Under the pieces are notes generated by a model, which was given only the letters and a program-made list of their open reading frames with translations, was not told the DNA's origin and did not search any database. The translations under genes were made by a program, and so were the position numbers. This document shows positions 1 to 6,306 of a DNA stretch of 64,000 nucleotides, piece by piece. This stretch comes from Candidatus Poribacteria bacterium. GTDB taxonomy: Bacteria; Poribacteria; WGA-4E; WGA-3G. The stretch lies in the NCBI GenBank assembly GCA_026710795.1, contig JAPOQK010000103.1, positions 1 through 64,000 of the forward strand, written 5' to 3'. Position 1 is the stretch's first letter. Each line of letters starts with the position of its first letter.

Positions 1-83
1 AAACGCCTGGCGGCTTCGGCTTTACTGCCGCCCGCCTCAACAAAATCTAAAACGCGTTTACGTAAGTCTATTGAATATCTCAT
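1..83 (-). CDS. IS630-type transposase, N-terminal fragment cut by window edge
   Basis: Reading leftwards from an ATG at 83, the frame stays open to the window edge and gives 27 residues beginning MRYSIDLRKRVLDFVEAGG, followed by KAEAARRF. This is the typical start of the helix-turn-helix domain of IS630-family transposases (known family pattern: YSxDLRxRVL then a G-x-S/x-x-AA segment). The rest lies outside the window, so nothing can be said about the DDE catalytic domain. A near-consensus promoter lies directly upstream, so the predicted transcript would be almost leaderless. The element sits next to a MITE and other repeats, which fits a mobile-DNA hot spot. Family assignment rests on a short fragment. 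Confidence 0.7.
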   Translation of the reverse strand, partial: MRYSIDLRKRVLDFVEAGGSKAEAARR

Positions 84-90
84 AATATGG

Positions 91-119
91 ATATTAAATC
101 AAAAATGAAAAACTGTCAA
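91..119 (-). promoter_or_regulatory. Sigma-70-type promoter of the IS630-type transposase
   Basis: On the minus strand TTGACA (119-114) is followed after 17 nt by TAATAT (96-91). The expected start of transcription, near 84, is one base before the transposase ATG at 83, so the message should be leaderless or nearly so. No Shine-Dalgarno sequence is present. Seen in sequence; activity is inferred. Confidence 0.6.
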
Positions 120-194
120 CTTATTTCTATAATCTACTATAATGTCCCTTTTTGTAACACAAATTGTTAGTTTGTGTCATACAGCATTACTATA

Positions 195-593
195 CTAACA
201 ACCGAAAATGAGACAAATATTAATAGAAATGGTATAAGACAAACTATGTATCAAGATATTACGAAGTATATCTACACCCAACGCTTCATTTCGTCCTAAA
301 TAGTTTAGCGAAATGTCTTCGCTCATCAATTCCCAAGCAGCTTCACTCGTTGACAAACCACGCGCATGACACTGAACCACAAACTTTCTATGTTCATCCA
401 ATATAAAATACTTGATCCAATGCTGTAACTCATCTCGCATCACTTTTTGTATCAAGTCCAAACCAGCATCTTCTATATTAGGAAAATCACCTTCACTGGA
501 TGAAGACAGGAATTCTACAGCATACCTCCTTACTCGTTTGATAACTGCCTCAGCAAGTTCATAACCACTTAATATGAGAAACAACTCCTTCAA
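195..593 (-). CDS. Hypothetical protein, probably 5'-truncated by a MITE
   Basis: A 132-residue frame beginning at TTG (593) with no membrane segment or recognised domain. The central part (DELQHWIKYFILDEHRKF and the VQCHARGLSTSEAAWELM segment) looks like ordinary protein with balanced codon use. The last 25 residues, rich in Ile, Leu and Ser, look less protein-like. The start lies only 4 bp from the border of the MITE at 597-732, and no ATG with a ribosome binding site is available, so the original 5' end has probably been lost. I do not recognise the family. It may be a relic rather than an expressed gene. Confidence 0.4.
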   Translation of the reverse strand: MKELFLILSGYELAEAVIKRVRRYAVEFLSSSSEGDFPNIEDAGLDLIQKVMRDELQHWIKYFILDEHRKFVVQCHARGLSTSEAAWELMSEDISLNYLGRNEALGVDILRNILIHSLSYTISINICLIFGC

Positions 594-596
594 ATC

Positions 597-732
597 TATA
601 GTGAACTTTAGAATTAACAGGACATTTTGATATGTAGGAGGGAACTCCGATTCCCGACTATCAGTGAGTATTGTCGCGATTCGGAGGTCGCTCCTTCAGA
701 AATGTGTCTTTTTAATTTCAATGTTTACCATA
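597..732. mobile_element. MITE copy A, 136 bp, with internal hairpin
   Basis: The element starts TATAGTGAACTTTA and ends TTTCAATGTTTACCATA, so its ends are imperfect inverted repeats of about 17 bp. It contains a hairpin of about 64 bp whose arms begin GTAGGAGGGA and end GTCGCTCCTTC. A second copy of exactly the same length lies at 20239-20374. Outer parts match in the same orientation, but the hairpin core is inverted between copies. It has no coding capacity. TA-rich ends suggest mobilisation by an IS630/Tc1-type transposase such as the one at 1-83; that link is inference. Confidence 0.75.
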
Positions 733-974
733 GTTTTCGGTTTTTTCGGATATATTTTTCATAAATCAATATAATCTCTTATAGATCGTGTAGAGAGAAG
801 CGAAACTTATATCTGTAATTTTACTGTTACATTGTTTATCAGTATGTGCTAAATATTGTGACCTTTTGCATGTCATATATGACGTAAAGAATTCAGTCAG
901 GATAAGGAATGTGACGCGAATTTCGCTTTTTTATTTTGCTCTTTTTTGGTCTTTTTCTTATCTTGACCTACCTT
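731..974. repeat. 244-bp dispersed repeat, copy A
   Basis: The stretch from TAGTTTTCGG to TTGACCTACCTT is matched, in the same orientation and at the same length, by 19324-19567. Shared words include GGATATATTTTTCA, GTAGAGAGAAGCGAAAC, GGAATGTGACGCGAATTTCG and CTTATCTTGACCTACCTT. No open frame is conserved between the copies and no terminal inverted repeats are visible. In this copy the repeat abuts the MITE on the left and cuts into a gene fragment on the right (958-1047). It could be a non-autonomous element, a decayed gene tail or a structured RNA locus. Confidence 0.75.
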
Positions 975-1047
975 GGATTTCTGCTCGTGTCATCATTTTT
1001 GCGAAGGATTTGACGGCGAATTGTTTGTGTATGTCTTGTAATTTCAT
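958..1047 (-). pseudogene. Truncated gene start (29 codons) interrupted by the 244-bp repeat
   Basis: An ATG at 1047 follows a good ribosome binding site (AAGGAG, 1061-1056) and encodes MKLQDIHKQFAVKSFAKMMT, then RAEIQGRSR and a stop at 958. The first 24 residues have the composition of a real protein start. The frame then enters the 244-bp dispersed repeat and stops at once. This looks like the 5' end of a gene whose remainder was removed when the repeat was inserted or recombined here. I do not recognise the parent family with certainty. Confidence 0.5.
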
Positions 1048-1316
1048 GGGTTTATCTCCTTTGTAAAAGATACCAATCGGTGTTGTTTGGCGACATCTCT
1101 GGTATCTTTTTGGTGTTGTTGGTATGAAGTGAGTGTATGACTGGGTTTGTGGGTTGTTGAACTCGGTTTTTTTGCGGTTTTTTGGGGTAAAAAATAATTG
1201 TTTTTGGTATCTTTTTTATGTGCTGGGTTCTGGTCGGTTTTTGGGTGGATGTTTTTTGGGTGACGGGTGTCGGTTTTTGTTGATAATGTTGGATGTGTCG
1301 GTTTTTTGTTTTTCAT
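1044..1316 (-). other. C/A-rich, G-poor leader region with a 90-codon frame
   Basis: On the minus strand this segment is strikingly rich in C and A and poor in G. It has one open frame (ATG at 1316) made almost wholly of Lys, Thr, Pro, His, Asn and Ser. The frame ends in a TGA overlapping the ATG of the truncated gene at 1047 (ATGA). The composition is more like an unstructured 5' leader than a folded protein, but the ATGA overlap would also suit translational coupling. No homology is recognised. Coding status is doubtful. Confidence 0.3.
1066..1109 (-). promoter_or_regulatory. Hairpin directly upstream of a ribosome binding site
   Basis: Perfect 10-bp inverted repeat AAAGATACCA (1066-1075) and TGGTATCTTT (1100-1109) with a 24-nt loop. 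On the minus strand it ends four bases before the AAGGAG that serves the truncated gene at 1047. A similar TGGTATCTTTTT word recurs near 1207. Such a position suits control of translation initiation, but the gene behind it is broken. Confidence 0.45.
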
Positions 1317-1439
1317 AGTGGTAGTATTATAACACGTGGTTGGGTACATTGGAAGGGGAAGGTGGGGGTCGGAACAATATGTTTCATGTATGTTTCGATT
1401 CTTAGTTTATTTTTCAGTTTTTAGTTGTCAGAATTACGG

Positions 1440-1671
1440 GATTGTCTGAATCGCTGAAGGCGCAGAGGACGCAGAAAAGAATTGTCTGAACCAGGATTTT
1501 CAGGATTATAGGATTAGCAGGATAAGAGAAGAGGGTATTGTCAGAATCACAGAAGGCACAGAGGACGCTGAAGACACTGAAGGAAGAGGGGAATGTCAGA
1601 ATTGCGGTATTATCAGAATCGCTGAAGGCACAGAGGACGCTGAAGGACACTGAAGGAAGAGGGGAATGATG
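1440..1671. repeat. Degenerate tandem repeats of the CAGAGGACGC type
   Basis: Three imperfect units share the words GAATC(G/A)C(T/A)GAAGG, CACAGAGGACGCTGAAG and ACACTGAAGGAAGAGGGGAATG (about 1447, 1547 and 1616; the last two are 69 bp apart). Between the first two lies a GATTTTCAGGATTATAGG / ATTAGCAGGATAAGAG block. The same words recur at 19812-20048. Frames through the region are repetitive and lack a start context, so it is treated as non-coding. Confidence 0.7.
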
Positions 1672-1681
1672 AAAAATATTC

Positions 1682-1750
1682 TTCTGTAGGAGCGACCTCC
1701 TGGTCGCGATGAATGTGTTATATCGCGACTAGGAGGTCGCTCCTACAGAA
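1682..1750. repeat. Long hairpin repeat (GTAGGAGCGACCTCC family)
   Basis: The arm from 1682 (TTCTGTAGGAGCGACCTCC) pairs with the arm ending at 1750 over about 28 bp with one mismatch, around a loop of about 12 nt. The arm sequence matches the core hairpin of the two MITEs at 597-732 and 20239-20374 but lacks their TATAGT ends, so this is a solo hairpin. It could form a cruciform or an RNA stem. No adjacent gene shows that it acts as a terminator. Confidence 0.7.
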
Positions 1751-1824
1751 TGTCAGAAGATTATGAAATAAACCGCTTTCTGTTGCGTTGTTTGAAAAAC
1801 AATTAAACACCATCCTAAAATAAT

Positions 1825-2448
1825 TCATCGGGTTTGTTTTAATGTTGACCAGATTATCGGAAGTAATTCATCATTCTCAATCTGAATCTCCTGCACATTG
1901 TAAGCCTCGTCATACCATTCTACAATACGCCATTCATCATCTCGTTTTTCAAAAATAAACATGTTATCACCCTCAGCGAACCAACCCGTGTATTCATTTT
2001 GGAATGATTCACCCACTGGTACGGAACCTTGAATACGGTAATGATTTCGAACTTCGGCACGAGTAAGGTTCATATCAAGATATATTTCAGGGGGTGTTGA
2101 AAGAACCATAGTAATATCTTGAAATTGATTAAAAACCCGCGTAGCTGCATCCTGTTCTTCTCTTATATCATCAAATTCCAGATCATCAGTTTTATCCCCT
2201 TCCGTTCCCATATCTCCTACATAACGGAATCCTTGAGACCAGAAGACTCCCATATAAGTTTCAACATCTTCATTTTCATATCCTTCTTGCCACTTATTCA
2301 TAACGATATTTATTGCTGAGAATACTTCAGTAGGGACTGTATGCCCATGCGGTTCGGGATCATCTAACTTTTTCAGATCATCACCGCATGCAATAAAACA
2401 CACGAATAAAGCAATAACACTGTTTATGATTGCAAATCGTCTTACCAT
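1825..2448 (-). CDS. Putative lipoprotein with NTF2/SnoaL-like fold
   Basis: A 207-residue protein starting at the ATG at 2448, chosen because a GGAG lies about 10 nt upstream and because it places a signal sequence at the N-terminus: MVRR, a hydrophobic run, then a lipobox-like FIAC at residues 17-20. After a short Asp/Glu/Pro linker comes a domain of about 150 residues (VMNKWQEGYENEDVETYM ... EWRIVEWYDEAYN), whose pattern resembles nuclear-transport-factor-2-like or SnoaL-like domains. It is probably anchored in a membrane facing the periplasm. It is divergent from the ECF sigma gene and could be its sensor or a target, but no anti-sigma features are seen. An upstream ATG at 2496 is less likely. 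Confidence 0.65.
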   Translation of the reverse strand: MVRRFAIINSVIALFVCFIACGDDLKKLDDPEPHGHTVPTEVFSAINIVMNKWQEGYENEDVETYMGVFWSQGFRYVGDMGTEGDKTDDLEFDDIREEQDAATRVFNQFQDITMVLSTPPEIYLDMNLTRAEVRNHYRIQGSVPVGESFQNEYTGWFAEGDNMFIFEKRDDEWRIVEWYDEAYNVQEIQIENDELLPIIWSTLKQTR

Positions 2449-2470
2449 GAAATCGTTTCTCCATATATGT

Positions 2471-2502
2471 ATGTAACCTTTTTGTCTGTATTGCATTCTT
2501 AC
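2471..2502 (+). promoter_or_regulatory. Two-box motif, copy 1 (candidate ECF promoter)
   Basis: ATGTAACCTT, 10 nt, then TTGCATTCTTAC. The same two boxes with the same 10-nt gap recur at 3241-3272, while surrounding and gap sequence differ. GTAACC-type -35 boxes are known for several ECF sigma groups. The copy lies about 105 nt upstream of the sigma gene at 2609 and 23 bp from the divergent lipoprotein start. Autoregulation is inferred. Confidence 0.6.
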
Positions 2503-2608
2503 ATTATATCAGTATATCAACTTTACATTATCAAGTGTATCAATTAATATATGCTTTATATTTACAGATTGTCAATACAGGTCTGATAGGAATAGAGGTT
2601 GGAGTGAT

Positions 2609-3226
2609 ATGGAAGAGTGGCACGACGAAGAATTAGAACATCAAAATATAGACGTTAGTGATGACAACACATTTGAAATCCTCTATCACCGTTATGAAGG
2701 ACCACTTCTCAGTTTCTTCTATCGACGGGTAGGGAATTGGGAAACCGCGCAAGACCTTGTACAAGAGACATTTATCAAAGTGCATCAAAATCTCAGCACA
2801 CTGCGTAATCCCAAAAGTTTTTCCAGTTGGTTGTATAAAATCGCCCATCAACTCATTGCGGCACACTTCCGTAAGGAGAATAGAAAACTTGAAATTGGAT
2901 CACTTGAAGGGAATCCTGAAGCATATCTGGTAGACCTTGAACATCGTTCTCCTATTTATCGAATCATTGCCAAAGAACAGATGGAGATAGTTTATGGACT
3001 GGCGCAACGGCTACCTATCTCCGAACAGGAAGTATTCGAATTGAAACTTGTAAATCCTAAAATAAAACTGGAAGAAATTGCTAAAAAATTGGATATTACT
3101 TTGTCAGCGACGAAAGTTCGCTTGCATCGTGCTAAGAAAAAGGTTGTCGCATGGATGAAGACTGAATATCCCGGAGAATTTGACAACATATTTGGAAAAC
3201 AAGAGGATACAAAACAGATTAAATAA
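2609..3226 (+). CDS. ECF-type RNA polymerase sigma factor
   Basis: A 205-residue sigma-70 family factor of the short extracytoplasmic-function type. Region 2 covers about residues 22-90 (FEILYHRYEGPLLSFFYRRV, then AQDLVQETFIKVHQNL and the FSSWLYKIAHQLIAAHFRK segment). Region 4 covers about 130-190, with the helix-turn-helix LEEIAKKLDITLSATKVRLH. The start at 2609 follows a GGAG-containing purine stretch. The gene is followed at once by two repeat proteins and then ferredoxins. The two-box motif upstream of it and of the next gene suggests it drives its own small regulon. No anti-sigma factor is visible nearby, so control may be transcriptional or through the neighbouring unknown proteins. Confidence 0.92.
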   Translation: MEEWHDEELEHQNIDVSDDNTFEILYHRYEGPLLSFFYRRVGNWETAQDLVQETFIKVHQNLSTLRNPKSFSSWLYKIAHQLIAAHFRKENRKLEIGSLEGNPEAYLVDLEHRSPIYRIIAKEQMEIVYGLAQRLPISEQEVFELKLVNPKIKLEEIAKKLDITLSATKVRLHRAKKKVVAWMKTEYPGEFDNIFGKQEDTKQIK

Positions 3227-3240
3227 ACAAGATATTTTAT

Positions 3241-3272
3241 ATGTAACCTTTTCAACCGATTTGCATTCTTAC
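3241..3272 (+). promoter_or_regulatory. Two-box motif, copy 2 (candidate ECF promoter)
   Basis: ATGTAACCTT, 10 nt, then TTGCATTCTTAC, identical boxes and spacing to 2471-2502. If GTAACC acts as -35 and ATTCTTAC as -10, transcription would start near 3278, leaving a leader of about a dozen bases with the ribosome binding site (AAAGGAGG) for the gene at 3291. It lies 14 bp after the sigma gene's stop, so the repeat-protein genes can be switched on separately. Confidence 0.65.
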
Positions 3273-3290
3273 TTTACAAAGGAGGAACAC

Positions 3291-4001
3291 ATGACACCGA
3301 ATGATGTCAAGGAATTGCTAAAATCCTTAATTTCAGAGGAAGGTCTTCCAATTGATCTTATTGATATAGCACCTTCACAAGACTTTCGTTCATTGGATTC
3401 CACAATGGAATCACGCATCAAAGATGTTATTCATCAGTGGAACACAGAAGGTAAAATATACACGCGCCATCCTGGTAGAACTGAAATTATGGAATTCTAT
3501 AGCAAAACCGATTCTGACTCTGCTGCGATTGAATTATTGGAATCTTTAGACGTTGAAGTACTTCTTAAAACTATCATTACTGAAGAGAATTTTCCGTTCT
3601 GTTTTACTAATCAAGGTTTTCGATTAATTACATTAGCAGAGGATGATACAACAAATTACCCAGTAAAAGTACTTCACGGTGGATTTAGTTTAGAGAATAA
3701 GTCTAAAGATAGGTTACAGTCACTACAACTTAAAGGTGTAGTAAAACGGTTTGAGAAGATTCTTAAGGAGAAACGCGTAAAGGCAAAATTGTTTCATAGA
3801 GGTATTAGTTTAGAAAAGATTTCGGAAGAAGACATGCTTATCTCACAAGTTAAATCAATTGCAAAAAAGATAGATGACACTCTTGGTATAAACTATGTAC
3901 TAAATTCATACAATTACTTACATTCTGATGCAGAAGAAAGGGATTCTGCCTTAAAAAGTGCAAGTATCTGCATCTCTCTGTGGCGTTTTCCACGACGGTA
4001 A
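3291..4001 (+). CDS. Repeat protein of unknown function, paralogue 1
   Basis: A 236-residue protein starting MTPNDVKELLKSLISEEGLP; the ATG at 3291 follows AAAGGAGGAACAC, so longer upstream starts are rejected. No signal peptide or membrane segment. It contains a degenerate repeat of about 35-45 residues: an amphipathic helix, then a short strand and a G-F/I-x-L-E motif (TNQGFRLITL, LHGGFSLENK, FHRGISLEKI). The next gene is a paralogue with the same start (MTPN-[DE]-V-x-[E]-LL) and the same repeat. I do not recognise the family; the alternating pattern suggests repeated alpha/beta units that might bind another protein. Its position behind the candidate ECF promoter suggests it is a target or a modulator of the sigma factor. 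Confidence 0.75.
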   Translation: MTPNDVKELLKSLISEEGLPIDLIDIAPSQDFRSLDSTMESRIKDVIHQWNTEGKIYTRHPGRTEIMEFYSKTDSDSAAIELLESLDVEVLLKTIITEENFPFCFTNQGFRLITLAEDDTTNYPVKVLHGGFSLENKSKDRLQSLQLKGVVKRFEKILKEKRVKAKLFHRGISLEKISEEDMLISQVKSIAKKIDDTLGINYVLNSYNYLHSDAEERDSALKSASICISLWRFPRR

Positions 4002-4046
4002 CTTTCAGAAAGATAAACAAACTTAGTATCGGTAGGAGGATGAACA

Positions 4047-4790
4047 ATGACCCCGAATGAAGTCAATGAACTACTTGATAAATTAATCGCTAAACTCAAT
4101 CTACCAATATACTCCTCAAATAGGGGACCGCAGTTGGTAAGTGATAACGCATTTAGAGAAACACAAGAAGGTATGGATAAGGTAATAAAACAATGGATGA
4201 ACGGATGTGGTAGAAGCCATTCTATTTCTGTTGGAAGAACGATTCCTGTTATGGAGAAGTGCATTTCCAGTCTCGCATTAGAGACACATCGCACACCAGA
4301 AGTTAAGGAAATTCTGGAATCCTTAATCGCTGAACGTTCATTACCGGTAGAGGTTGTTAATCGTGGTTATAAATTGGAAGTAATTGCTAAAGATGGAATC
4401 TTCTATCATGATGAAGATATGACCCAACTTCAAGCATTAATAAAAAAAGAAGACTTAGATGTTGCAGTGCGACATTGCGGATTTAATTTAGAAAAAAAGG
4501 AAAACAGTCCTGAACTGCAGTATTCAGATGCCGAAATTCTAATGCAACACCTTGCATCATCATTAGAAGAACATGGTTTACAAGTTAAATTACTCCCACA
4601 TGGCTTCGATTTGGAGAAAAATCAAGACGATGAAATAGATATAGCTGAGATAAAGGAGATAGCTTTTCGTTTAGAGATTATGGTTGGTATCCGCTATGTC
4701 CAAGGCGGTTATACTTATTCAAACGACGTGCAAAACAAAGAAATTCACTGGTATTCTGCTCAATTAAATCCTGCCTTACCAGTGCTTTGA
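4047..4790 (+). CDS. Repeat protein of unknown function, paralogue 2
   Basis: A 247-residue cytoplasmic-looking protein starting MTPNEVNELLDKLIAKLNLP, with GGAGGA upstream of the ATG. At least four repeat units are visible: EILESLIAERSLPVEVVNRG + YKLE; LQALIKKEDLDVAVRHCG + FNLE; the unit around residues 165-196 ending LLPHGFDLEK; and IKEIAFRLEIMVGIRYVQGG. Each pairs a helix with a strand and a GxxLE turn. It lies 45 bp after paralogue 1 in the same direction, so the two are probably co-transcribed. About the first 20 residues and the repeat layout are shared. Function unknown; the pair probably arose by tandem duplication. Confidence 0.75.
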   Translation: MTPNEVNELLDKLIAKLNLPIYSSNRGPQLVSDNAFRETQEGMDKVIKQWMNGCGRSHSISVGRTIPVMEKCISSLALETHRTPEVKEILESLIAERSLPVEVVNRGYKLEVIAKDGIFYHDEDMTQLQALIKKEDLDVAVRHCGFNLEKKENSPELQYSDAEILMQHLASSLEEHGLQVKLLPHGFDLEKNQDDEIDIAEIKEIAFRLEIMVGIRYVQGGYTYSNDVQNKEIHWYSAQLNPALPVL

Positions 4791-4808
4791 GATAACAATG
4801 TAGAATTG

Positions 4809-4838
4809 TTGGACGTACTAAAACTTACAATTTATAAT
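4809..4838 (+). promoter_or_regulatory. Possible promoter of ferredoxin 1
   Basis: TATAAT at 4833-4838 lies about 50 nt before the ferredoxin start; TTGGAC at 4809-4814 is a poor -35 with an 18-nt spacer. The -10 box is good and the -35 box weak, so confidence is low. Confidence 0.3.
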
Positions 4839-4888
4839 GAGAAAATGAGAAGTTAATCAGATTAAAGCACATATAGGAAGATTGAAAA

Positions 4889-5155
4889 ATGACTTATGTA
4901 ATATGCGAACCGTGCATTGACGTAAAAGATAACGCGTGCACAATTGTTTGCCCCGTTGAATGTATATACCCAATGCAAGACGAAGATCCAGAAGAATTTG
5001 AAGAAGTCAATCAACTTTACATCGACCCAGAAGAATGTATAGATTGTGCAATCTGCATAGATGAATGTCCCGTTGAGGCAATCTACGCAGATATAGATGT
5101 CCCAGAAGAATGGGAACATTTCATAGAAATCAACGCAGATTATTTTCAACAATAA
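4889..5155 (+). CDS. 7Fe-type ferredoxin, paralogue 1
   Basis: An 88-residue acidic ferredoxin. Cysteines 9, 17 and 21-Pro followed by 50, 53, 56 and 60-Pro give the classic C-x7-C-x3-CP ... CxxCxxCxxxCP arrangement of [3Fe-4S][4Fe-4S] proteins. Cys6 and Cys25 are additional. The tail EEWEHFIEINADYF matches the C-terminal helix typical of this group. It would act as a soluble low-potential electron carrier. It is the first of three tandem paralogues (4889, 5207, 5533) following the ECF sigma and repeat-protein genes. Its partner enzyme is not evident in the window; the thioredoxin-fold giants and polyferredoxin downstream are possible partners by position only. Confidence 0.92.
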   Translation: MTYVICEPCIDVKDNACTIVCPVECIYPMQDEDPEEFEEVNQLYIDPEECIDCAICIDECPVEAIYADIDVPEEWEHFIEINADYFQQ

Positions 5156-5162
5156 ACATTTA

Positions 5163-5190
5163 TTGACAATTTAGCAAATATGTATATAAT
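5163..5190 (+). promoter_or_regulatory. Promoter of ferredoxin 2
   Basis: TTGACA (5163-5168), 16 nt, TATAAT (5185-5190): both boxes match the sigma-70 consensus exactly. The expected leader is about 10 nt, containing AAGGAGA before the TTG start at 5207. Thus the middle ferredoxin seems to have its own housekeeping promoter in addition to any read-through. Confidence 0.7.
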
Positions 5191-5206
5191 ATAAGGAGAC
5201 AAAGCA

Positions 5207-5488
5207 TTGACTTACGTAATATGTGAACCCTGTGTTGATGAAAAGAATAGTGCATGCGTTGATGTCTGTCCATGTGATTCCATACAACCATATCCTGAGT
5301 ATGACGCAAAAGACTATGAAGGTGTAAATCAACTTTTCCTTGATCCAGAAACATGCATTGAATGTGGAGTGTGTGAGCCGGAGTGTCCTGTGGAGGCTAT
5401 ATATTTTGAAGAAGATGTTCCCAAAAAATGGGAGCATTACATCCAAATAAACGCTGATTATTTCAACAAACAAAATATTGGTGTTTAA
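5207..5488 (+). CDS. 7Fe-type ferredoxin, paralogue 2, with a displaced cysteine
   Basis: A 93-residue paralogue of the preceding ferredoxin; the start is TTG at 5207, supported by AAGGAGA nine bases upstream and by alignment of MTYVICEPC with its two sisters. Canonical ligands C9, C17, C21 and C50/53/56/60 are kept. The extra cysteine found at residue 25 in both sisters is Ser here, while residue 23 has become Cys (CPCDSI instead of CPV[ED]CI). The C-terminus is five residues longer (KQNIGV). In Azotobacter-type 7Fe ferredoxins a free cysteine near this place can influence or ligate a cluster, so redox behaviour may differ. It has its own consensus promoter. Confidence 0.9.
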   Translation: MTYVICEPCVDEKNSACVDVCPCDSIQPYPEYDAKDYEGVNQLFLDPETCIECGVCEPECPVEAIYFEEDVPKKWEHYIQINADYFNKQNIGV

Positions 5489-5532
5489 ATTAACAACTTG
5501 TACGTTCTACTTAAATAGAAAGGAGATTTATA

Positions 5533-5796
5533 ATGACGTATGTTATATGTGAACCATGCATAGACGAAAAAGACTCTTCTTGTGTTGATGTGTGTCCGGT
5601 GGATTGCATTCACCCACATCCAACTGATGCAGAGGATGAATTTGAAGAGGTAGAAATGCTCTACATTGATCCAGAAGAATGCATTGATTGTGGTGTATGC
5701 GAACCGGAATGTCCCGTTGAAGCTATCTTCATGGAAGAAGATGTACCGGAAGAATGGGAACATTTCATAGAAATCAATGCAGCATACTTTGAGTAG
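5533..5796 (+). CDS. 7Fe-type ferredoxin, paralogue 3
   Basis: An 87-residue ferredoxin starting at ATG 5533 after AAAGGAGATTTATA. Cysteines 6, 9, 17, 21 and 25, then 50, 53, 56 and 60, are placed as in paralogue 1, predicting one [3Fe-4S] and one [4Fe-4S] cluster plus two extra cysteines. The segment YIDPEECIDCGVCEPECPVE is conserved through the trio. Net charge is strongly negative. It lies 44 bp after paralogue 2. Triplication of nearly identical carriers, with at least two separate promoters, suggests distinct expression rather than distinct chemistry, except for the cysteine change in paralogue 2. Confidence 0.92.
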   Translation: MTYVICEPCIDEKDSSCVDVCPVDCIHPHPTDAEDEFEEVEMLYIDPEECIDCGVCEPECPVEAIFMEEDVPEEWEHFIEINAAYFE

Positions 5797-6306
5797 TAAC
5801 TCCAACCTATCTATATTGTAACATAAACTTTTAGCTTGTTTATTATACGAGAACTAAAAGTTTATGCTGCAATATTTGTAATAATAATAGTTTTCTATAA
5901 TGTGTCCGATTCACAAAAAACCACCCCTCCAATCTTTATTAAAAAAAACAACATATATTCAAATTCTAACTTCAACACATCCCGATTCTTAAGAAGCATA
6001 TCCCAAATTTTGAGTCGTTTTTCAGAACAAGAATACCAAATTACCTCAACCATAGAGCATATTTATTCTAGTTTTAGAATTATTGAATAATCTTCATTGA
6101 CAATAAAGCCTCTGAATCTTTTAACCATTCATTAAATAAAATAAACAATAGTAGTTTGTAACAGAATCTCTGTAAAAAAGTGATTTATCTGTAAATATAT
6201 TCTTAATCATCCTCTAATTTATGTATTTTTATGCAACCGACTCATCAATAAAACGCGTCACAGGATTTAAAGAGCAGTAAATACCAACAATTCCAAGAGG
6301 TGACAG
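5797..6306. other. 510-bp AT-rich intergenic region
   Basis: No convincing gene. An 84-codon frame from a TTG at 5836 has no ribosome binding site and is rich in Ile, Ser and Asn. A perfect 12-bp inverted repeat, ATAAACTTTTAG (5823-5834) and CTAAAAGTTTAT (5854-5865), with a 19-nt loop follows the ferredoxin genes. It could be a weak terminator, though no T-run follows. A candidate ECF-type promoter lies at 6232-6259. Confidence 0.6.
6232..6259 (+). promoter_or_regulatory. Possible ECF-type promoter of the sigma-WD40 gene
   Basis: TGCAACC (6232-6238) and CGTC (6256-6259) are separated by 17 nt, which resembles the AACC / CGTC box pair known from many ECF promoters. It lies about 45 nt before the ATG at 6307. 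It differs from the 2471/3241 motif in its -10 box, so it may belong to the second sigma factor itself. Short motif; weak statistical support. Confidence 0.35.

Noticed and set aside
866-1066. 66-codon plus-strand frame.
   Set aside because: Lies inside the 244-bp repeat and runs against a better-supported minus-strand gene start with RBS; frame not conserved in the second repeat copy.
1414-1650. 78-codon minus-strand frame rich in LCAFSDSDN repeats.
   Set aside because: It is a translation of tandem DNA repeats that recur elsewhere; no RBS and no start context.
5836-6090. 84-codon plus-strand frame with a hydrophobic N-terminal stretch.
   Set aside because: TTG start without RBS, low-complexity composition, and its 5' end lies in a perfect inverted repeat.
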